Origin: Clostridiales bacterium
Lineage (GTDB): Bacteria; Bacillota; Clostridia; Lachnospirales; Lachnospiraceae
Assembly: GCA_019420405.1 (NCBI GenBank)
Contig: JAHZHF010000009.1
Span: 1-9,762 of the forward strand
Length of the DNA: 9,762 nucleotides
Reading direction: 5' to 3'
Below, piece after piece: positions 5,343 through 9,762 of the stretch; position 1 is the first letter of the stretch, and every line of letters begins with the position of its first letter. A model generated the notes under the pieces. That model was not told the origin of the DNA, made no database searches, and was given only the letters and a program-made list of their open reading frames with translations. Made by a program: the position numbers and the translations under genes.

Positions 5343-7091
5343 CTACTGAAGGTTAATCCCTACTGCGATGGCAATAAATATTGTACCTAATACAAAGAAG
5401 AATGCCTGCATTTTAATCTGGAATTTAGCCCATTTGCCCCATTCGATTCTTGCCACACCGAGCACGCCGATCAGGCTGGCTGATACCGGAGTGAATGCAT
5501 CTACGAATCCGGCGCCCAGCTGATAAGCCAGAACGGCAATCTGACGGGATACACCTACCAGATCAGAAAGCGGAGCCATAATTGGCATGGTCAGAGCTGC
5601 CTGTCCGGAGTTGGATGTTACGACCAGGTTGAAGAGGCTCTGGAAGATATACATGAACCATGCGCCAAGGAAGGCTGGAACTCCGTCCAGCACTCTTCCG
5701 ATTCCGTACAGAACCGTATTCAGTACGGAAGGAACATCTGCATCTGATCCGCCAAGAACAAGAAGGATTCCTTTTGCCATTCCGACAACGACTGCTGTAC
5801 CTGCCAGGTCAGCGATTCCCCCCTGGAAAGCGGAAGCCATTCCATTGATTGTCATACCATTTAGTTTGAAGATAATTGCGATAACTCCTGCCACGAATCC
5901 CATTACAAAGAACTGGGATGCAATCTCAGGAATATAGAATCCGCGCTGTGTAACCCCCCAGATAATCCAGATCAGAACTGCCAGCATTTCCAGCAGGATC
6001 AGTTTATGTCCAAGGTTGAATTCACGCTCTTCTTCTGTTACTGTGTCCATACGATTGCGGAAGTAAGCGTCTCCCGCATATACAACGGATTTCTCCGGGG
6101 TCTTGCGTACCCCTTCTGCATAGACCATCATAAATGCAGCTGCGGCAAGAGTAACTACTACCCACATAATCAGACGGAATGTCGCTCCGGAAAGTACCGG
6201 AACTCCTGCAATTCCCTGCGCGACCGCCACAGAAAACGGACTCATCCACGAAACCGCATTTCCAACCTGTGACGCTACATAGGTGACCGTTACCGCCACA
6301 ATTGAATCATACCCCAGCGCAATGACAAAGGGGACCATAATCATGGCAAACGGAATACACTCCTCCGCCATACCGAATGTTGCTCCACCCAGAGAGAACA
6401 GGATAAAAAGCAGCGGAAGCGCCAGACGCTCCAGACCTTTTGTCTTTCTGATAAATGCATAGATTCCCGCATCGATGGCGCCTGTTTTCATAATAATACC
6501 GAAGGAACCGCCAATGACAAGTATCAGCGCACACAGACCAACAGCTGAGCCGGAACGGTCGCCGGTTACCAGACCTTCAAACACATAGTTCATGAATCCA
6601 AAACCGCCGAAGTCCTCTGTGCCCCAGATCTGCGCTGTTTTATGTAATTTCTCACTTGTATCATAGAACTCTTCGCCATAGAGGCTGTACATCTCATCGT
6701 CACTGATGCCTACCGCATCAAGATCAGCCTGTGTCCATGCAGATGAATCTGTCTCCAGCAGCGCTGCAAGACCTTCCGGATCTACCTCCAGCTCTTCCAT
6801 CAGAGCCTGATCCTCGCTGATGTCAACGAGCGCATCCGCCACGAAATCCGTGTCCAGATTATAACTGTACCGGAATGTATCCGCCATCAGGACCGTTCTT
6901 GTGGCTGTCTCGCCGTTGGCGTCCGTATATTCAATCTCATGGGTGCTGAATTTTCCCGCCGGAATCAGAAAAGTCATAATCCAGCAAATGACCACCACGA
7001 AAAAGATGATCACATAGGTATGGGGCGTCTTTAGCTTTGTAAAGTCTCTTTTCGCTGTAGGGACATTCCCCTTTTTGTTTCTTCCAAACAT
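5343..7091 (-). CDS. YfcC-family transporter with an enlarged extracytoplasmic loop
   Basis: A 582-residue integral membrane protein of the YfcC family (AbgT/DcuC-like secondary transporters). Family marks are PHTYVIIFFVVVICWIMTFLIPAGKF near the start, GGSFGIIMKTGAIDAGI, LFSLGGATFGMAEECIPFAMI and, near the end, SNSGQAALTMPIMAPLSDLVGVSRQ with FTPVSASLIGVLG. About twelve hydrophobic segments can be seen, the first at 24-44 and the last at 561-580. YfcC proteins are usually about 470-510 residues long. The extra length lies between the first two membrane segments, where residues about 50-165 form a very acidic loop predicted to face outward. The ATG at 7091 has GGAGG upstream. It is cotranscribed with iadA, which suggests uptake of small peptides or amino-acid derivatives such as beta-aspartyl dipeptides. 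The substrate is inferred; YfcC has also been annotated as a basic amino acid or dicarboxylate carrier. Confidence 0.9.
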   Translation of the reverse strand: MFGRNKKGNVPTAKRDFTKLKTPHTYVIIFFVVVICWIMTFLIPAGKFSTHEIEYTDANGETATRTVLMADTFRYSYNLDTDFVADALVDISEDQALMEELEVDPEGLAALLETDSSAWTQADLDAVGISDDEMYSLYGEEFYDTSEKLHKTAQIWGTEDFGGFGFMNYVFEGLVTGDRSGSAVGLCALILVIGGSFGIIMKTGAIDAGIYAFIRKTKGLERLALPLLFILFSLGGATFGMAEECIPFAMIMVPFVIALGYDSIVAVTVTYVASQVGNAVSWMSPFSVAVAQGIAGVPVLSGATFRLIMWVVVTLAAAAFMMVYAEGVRKTPEKSVVYAGDAYFRNRMDTVTEEEREFNLGHKLILLEMLAVLIWIIWGVTQRGFYIPEIASQFFVMGFVAGVIAIIFKLNGMTINGMASAFQGGIADLAGTAVVVGMAKGILLVLGGSDADVPSVLNTVLYGIGRVLDGVPAFLGAWFMYIFQSLFNLVVTSNSGQAALTMPIMAPLSDLVGVSRQIAVLAYQLGAGFVDAFTPVSASLIGVLGVARIEWGKWAKFQIKMQAFFFVLGTIFIAIAVGINLQ

Positions 7092-7126
7092 TGCACTTAA
7101 CTCCTCCCTTTAAATATGCATCCACT

Positions 7127-7155
7127 ATTGTAACCTGATGCATAAAAATACACAA
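7127..7155 (-). promoter_or_regulatory. Sigma-A-type promoter of the transporter/iadA operon
   Basis: On the minus strand TTGTGT (7155-7150) and TACAAT (7132-7127) are separated by exactly 17 nt. The predicted start is about 30 nt before the ATG at 7091. A T-rich run lies just upstream of the -35 box. Confidence 0.6.
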
Positions 7156-7162
7156 CATAAAA

Positions 7163-7212
7163 TTTTAAAAAATCTTCGGCGATTCAGGACCTTCACACCT
7201 CCAGTCCTGTTT
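7163..7212 (-). terminator. Weak terminator candidate after the ATPase gene
   Basis: On the minus strand CAGGAC pairs with GTCCTG around a 13-nt loop. A short AATC...GATT hairpin with six T follows at about 7180-7163. Either could release polymerase after the ATPase gene (stop at 7228), but the 6-bp stem is separated from the T-run and the 4-bp stem is very short. Confidence 0.3.
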
Positions 7213-7227
7213 TAGAAAATTCTTTCC

Positions 7228-8622
7228 TTATTGATGTTCAATAATATCTTTATACGTTACAAGCACCACATTCCTCATCTCTTCAGCCCTTCGCATGCAC
7301 CCTTCCGTAAATCCATTTTTTGCAAATAAATACAGCCATACTTTTCTATAATGAAATATCCGAGTCCGCTGCACGAGCTTATCCAGCACTCCGGTATCCA
7401 CTTTTTCATTCGTCCATTTACACTCTCCAAACAGAGCTGTTTCATTATCCTGTTCCCCCATGATATCAATCTCTGTCTGGCTGCGCGTGGCCGGATCAGT
7501 TCCCCACCAGCGCCCAAGATCCTTAAACTCTACAGGACAGTCTCCGCTCAACAGCAGCCGCCAGAGATACTGTTTGCAAATCTCCTCAAAAACTTTCCCC
7601 ATATAATCCGAAAGATGCGGCTCGATCCGTTTGTATGCCAGGTCTGCTGCTCCGCGTGCAATAATAGAACTGTTTTCCGGAACAAAACGAAACCAGAACC
7701 GGAACATGTTATCATCAATCACATAAATTGACTTTCTGGATGCTTTTTCTCCATATGGCGTCTCTTTTTGCACAATGCCTAAACTGATCAGATTTTTTAA
7801 ATAAGAAGAACAGATACTTGTCTCCTCGCCTATTTTCGAAGAAATTTCCGCCATTCGCGAAGCGCCGGCTGCGATTGCAGTGATAATTGCGTTGTACAAA
7901 GCCGGTTCCCTCACCTCCTGTTTTAACAGGTTTTCCGGCTCTTCAAACAGGGCTGATGTCGGATTCAAAAAAGTATTTTTTATATTATCCTCCACACTCA
8001 GCCTGTCATCCATCTGCAGCAGATACTGCGGAGTTCCTCCCACAATTCCATAAACCAATGCTTTATTCTCATTGGAAAAGTTATTAAAATACCGGCAGCT
8101 GTCTATAAAATCAAAAGGCTTGATTTTCATCTGGGCCGTTCGTCTGCCATATAACGGTGCCTTATACGCAAGAACATGATCCTCCATATAGGACATAGAC
8201 GACCCGCAAAGAATCAGCATTAATTTGGAATGATCTTTATATTTGTCTATCAAAAGCTGAATTGTCGAAGCAAGGCTCTGTGAACAACGGGCAACATAAG
8301 GGTACTCATCGATAGCTAGAATTATCCGTTCCTCTTCAGACATTTTAAACACATATTCCAACGCTGCCTGGAATGTAAGAAATGCTGTTTCTGCCTGAAT
8401 TCCAGTCCTATACTCCAGAATATTTCTGCTGAAATTTTCCAGATTCTGTTTTTCATTACTTTCCACTCCCATGAAGTAGATTGCCTTTTTATCTTTTATG
8501 AACTCATTTATAAGCGCAGTTTTTCCTACGCGACGCCGTCCATAGATAACCGCAAACTCAAATTTATCTGAAGTATATAATCGATTTAAAGAAGCCAGCT
8601 CCTGCTCTCTTCCGATAAACAT
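7228..8622 (-). CDS. AAA-type ATPase with winged helix and DUF234 / PD-(D/E)XK-like C-terminus
   Basis: A 464-residue cytoplasmic ATPase of the archaeal-type ATPase family often annotated as ATP-binding protein plus DUF234. The N-terminus MFIGREQELASLNRLY is the family's entry motif. Walker A is GRRRVGKTALI (from residue 28), Walker B is ILAIDEYPYV (Asp105, Glu106), and LCGSSMSYM (138-146) resembles the sensor region. A winged-helix segment follows at about 235-300 (SRMAEISSKIGEE, SSYLKNLISLGIVQKE). The C-terminal domain carries EIDIMG (384-389) and GECKW (399-403), the E-x-D and E-x-K pattern of PD-(D/E)XK nuclease folds. All motifs are intact. The ATG at 8622 has GGAGG 7 nt upstream. It is transcribed alone from a strong promoter inside an inverted repeat. 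The role of the family is unknown; a link to DNA or mobile elements has been suggested, but nothing here proves one. Confidence 0.88.
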   Translation of the reverse strand: MFIGREQELASLNRLYTSDKFEFAVIYGRRRVGKTALINEFIKDKKAIYFMGVESNEKQNLENFSRNILEYRTGIQAETAFLTFQAALEYVFKMSEEERIILAIDEYPYVARCSQSLASTIQLLIDKYKDHSKLMLILCGSSMSYMEDHVLAYKAPLYGRRTAQMKIKPFDFIDSCRYFNNFSNENKALVYGIVGGTPQYLLQMDDRLSVEDNIKNTFLNPTSALFEEPENLLKQEVREPALYNAIITAIAAGASRMAEISSKIGEETSICSSYLKNLISLGIVQKETPYGEKASRKSIYVIDDNMFRFWFRFVPENSSIIARGAADLAYKRIEPHLSDYMGKVFEEICKQYLWRLLLSGDCPVEFKDLGRWWGTDPATRSQTEIDIMGEQDNETALFGECKWTNEKVDTGVLDKLVQRTRIFHYRKVWLYLFAKNGFTEGCMRRAEEMRNVVLVTYKDIIEHQ

Positions 8623-8661
8623 TTCAGTTCCTCCATGCTAATTAATAATTAATATAGATTT

Positions 8662-8690
8662 AATATATCATTTGATCAAAAATTAGTCAA
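8662..8690 (-). promoter_or_regulatory. Strong sigma-A-type promoter of the ATPase gene
   Basis: On the minus strand TTGACT (8690-8685) and TATATT (8667-8662) are separated by exactly 17 nt, with a TG extended -10 motif. Both boxes match five of six consensus bases. The predicted start is about 33 nt before the ATG at 8622. The -35 box lies inside the inverted repeat at 8680-8722. Confidence 0.75.
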
Positions 8691-8722
8691 TTACGATTTA
8701 GTAAAACGTAATTGACTAATTT
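8680..8722. repeat. Perfect 16-bp inverted repeat overlapping the ATPase promoter, candidate operator
   Basis: AAATTAGTCAATTACG (8680-8695) and CGTAATTGACTAATTT (8707-8722) are exact inverted copies around an 11-nt spacer. The promoter-proximal arm contains the -35 box of the ATPase gene, so a protein bound here should block polymerase. It also lies after the small gene ending at 8793 and is followed on the minus strand by a few T, so it might act as a weak terminator for that operon. The stem has only four G/C pairs, so an operator is the more natural reading. Confidence 0.6.
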
Positions 8723-8792
8723 GAATCCTACTATATCAGTTGCAACAGTTCGGCCGCGGCCTGCCTTGAGGGAAAATCAGGAGCACATAATT

Positions 8793-9071
8793 TTATTTCA
8801 ACAGCCCGTTCTCATAGACATCATTCATCACCGCCTGGGCATGCTCCATTTCCTTCTTCTGTATAATCGCATCTCTGTCGCTTAAGATCGCGAGCATCTC
8901 ATCCACTAGATCTTCAATCCTGGGATCTGTTACCCGGTACAGATATCCCAGCATTCTCGTAGCAGTGTAATCAGTATTCATATTTTTATAAGCAATCTCC
9001 GCGCAGAACTCCTTCGGGTACCCCTTGGCCAGCAGAAGCCTGTACAATTCATCCGTTCTCTCTGATGCCAC
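8793..9071 (-). CDS. Small protein of unknown function downstream of DUF1653 gene
   Basis: I do not recognise an established function. The 92-residue protein is soluble and mainly helical in appearance, without signal peptide or membrane segment. The notable stretches are LYRLLLAKGYPKEFCAEIAYKNM, NTDYTATRMLGYLYR and DLVDEMLAILSDRDAIIQKKE. It ends in a short polar helix. The start is GTG at 9071: no ATG occurs before residue 31, and AAGGTG lies 7 nt upstream of the GTG. That ribosome binding site overlaps the end of the preceding gene, whose stop is only 4 nt away, so translation is probably coupled. I have an impression that relatives follow DUF1653 genes in Lachnospiraceae, but I cannot verify this here. 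Confidence 0.8.
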   Translation of the reverse strand: MASERTDELYRLLLAKGYPKEFCAEIAYKNMNTDYTATRMLGYLYRVTDPRIEDLVDEMLAILSDRDAIIQKKEMEHAQAVMNDVYENGLLK

Positions 9072-9075
9072 CTTC

Positions 9076-9531
9076 TCACACCTTCACTTTCTCAAAACGG
9101 TATTGCTGTTTTACATCCGGATACTTCTCTCTGTCCACTTCACTCATGAACATGGCATAAGGCCGGGCGCAGACTTTAAACGGTGAATACAAGGCCTGAT
9201 AGATCACCAGACGTTCACCGGTCTCTGTATGCTGTGCGAAAGCAAGTACTTTATACAGATATTCCGAAGTATCAGAGGATACCCATTCCCGCTTAAAATG
9301 CTGAACAATATCACCAACGCAGATATCTCTTTGCAGAACTTCCTCTTCCATCTCCGGCTCGGGTTCTGTATCCAGTTCCTGATACTCCCCTTTATCCAGG
9401 GAAACCGGAACACCGGATTTACCGGTAATATGTACGCCGCCGTACCATGTTCCCTCGACATTGAAAATATCTCCGATTTCATATTCCGAAGTGTACTCAT
9501 CACTCTTCTTTATAATTCTAATTCTGCCCAT
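9076..9531 (-). CDS. DUF1653 protein with an additional N-terminal domain
   Basis: A 151-residue cytoplasmic protein of unknown function. Residues about 72-148 form a DUF1653 domain: VGDIVQHFKRE, YLYKVLAFAQHTETGERLVIYQALYSP, then VCARPYAMFMSEVDREKYPDV and QYRFEKV. Residues 1-55 form a separate small beta-rich unit (IGDIFNVEGTWYGGVHITGKSGVPVSL), joined by an acidic linker EPEPEMEEE. DUF1653 proteins are usually little more than the domain itself, so the N-terminal unit is an addition. The ATG at 9531 has AGGAGG 8 nt upstream. The gene lies 24 nt after the GNAT stop and 4 nt before the next start, inside one operon. Confidence 0.82.
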   Translation of the reverse strand: MGRIRIIKKSDEYTSEYEIGDIFNVEGTWYGGVHITGKSGVPVSLDKGEYQELDTEPEPEMEEEVLQRDICVGDIVQHFKREWVSSDTSEYLYKVLAFAQHTETGERLVIYQALYSPFKVCARPYAMFMSEVDREKYPDVKQQYRFEKVKV

Positions 9532-9555
9532 TTTATTTTCCTCCTGTTTTTTAGC

Positions 9556-9762
9556 TCAGATTTCCAGAACCATAAATAGATCTGCATCTGGGTTCTTATT
9601 ATATCGTTCTGTTATGACAAATCCTGCTTTTTCATACAAAGTAATTGCCCTTGTGCTTGATGACAGTGTATCGAGATACATTTCTCTGTAACCATTCCTC
9701 TTCGCCTCCGCAATTACTGTTTCAAGAAGGCTTCGGCCTAATCCTCTACCCTGAAATCTCTT
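9556..9762 (-). CDS. GNAT family N-acetyltransferase, N-terminus beyond the window (partial)
   Basis: The last 68 residues are visible. RFQGRGLGRSLLETVI is the acetyl-CoA pyrophosphate-binding motif A (Q-x-x-G-x-G). It is followed by EMYLDTLSSSTRAITLYEKAGFVITERY, the usual motif B of GNAT enzymes, and the C-terminal strand DADLFMVLEI. The enzyme transfers an acetyl group to an amine; the acceptor cannot be told from this part. The frame is intact up to TGA at 9558-9556. It is the first visible gene of the operon with DUF1653. Confidence 0.88.
   Translation of the reverse strand, partial: KRFQGRGLGRSLLETVIAEAKRNGYREMYLDTLSSSTRAITLYEKAGFVITERYNKNPDADLFMVLEI

Noticed and set aside
4645..5349. 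A 234-codon plus-strand open frame opposite iadA
   Set aside because: It lies wholly antisense to a gene with clear catalytic motifs, its product resembles no family I know, and it has no convincing ribosome binding site.
8752..8761. GGCCGCGGCC palindrome in an AT-rich region as terminator of the small gene at 8793
   Set aside because: A 10-bp self-complementary block cannot form a hairpin with a loop of useful size and has no T-run after it.

Overview
The window reads as a chromosomal segment of a low-to-moderate GC anaerobic Firmicute, most likely a Lachnospiraceae-type gut Clostridium. The grounds are strong AGGAGG-type ribosome binding sites, AT-rich sigma-A-like promoters, tightly packed operons, and protein families common in that group: a YfcC transporter, an RsgI-like anti-sigma factor, a NifX/FKBP fusion and DUF1653. 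This assignment rests on recalled family distribution, not on a search. All twelve genes I can support (ten complete, two cut by the window edges) lie on the minus strand, so transcription runs from right to left. I saw no rRNA, tRNA, CRISPR array, insertion sequence or integrase.

In order of transcription, from the right edge: (1) 9762-8793 is an operon of a GNAT acetyltransferase (cut by the edge), a DUF1653 protein with an extra N-terminal domain, and a small protein of unknown function. (2) 8722-7228 is a single-gene unit for an AAA-type ATPase with a winged helix and a nuclease-like C-terminus. Its promoter is very good, and the -35 box lies inside a perfect 16-bp inverted repeat. (3) 7155-4129 is a two-gene operon of a YfcC-family transporter and the isoaspartyl dipeptidase IadA, a plausible uptake and hydrolysis pair for beta-aspartyl peptides. 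(4) 4091-3194 is one gene fusing a NifX-type domain to a SlyD-like prolyl isomerase through a linker rich in Cys and His. It is followed by a long nested hairpin at 3121-3164, probably its terminator.

(5) 2975-1272 is the most interesting block. It holds a small secreted protein made of four 18-residue calcium-binding-like repeats, then an ECF sigma factor, then an RsgI-like membrane anti-sigma factor that overlaps the sigma gene by 8 nt. The layout suggests an envelope-sensing regulatory cassette that may activate its own promoter. (6) 1248-369 is an FMN-type split-barrel flavoprotein and an HxlR-type regulator in one operon. An inverted repeat upstream of the promoter looks like the regulator's operator. 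(7) 218-1 holds the promoter and first 31 codons of a helix-turn-helix protein that runs off the left edge.

No block is strongly foreign in appearance, although the ATPase region is visibly more AT-rich than the transporter/IadA/NifX-FKBP region. The three stretches of 170 to 300 bases without a gene (96-368, 2899-3193, 8623-8792) hold promoters, inverted repeats and terminator-like hairpins, described below.
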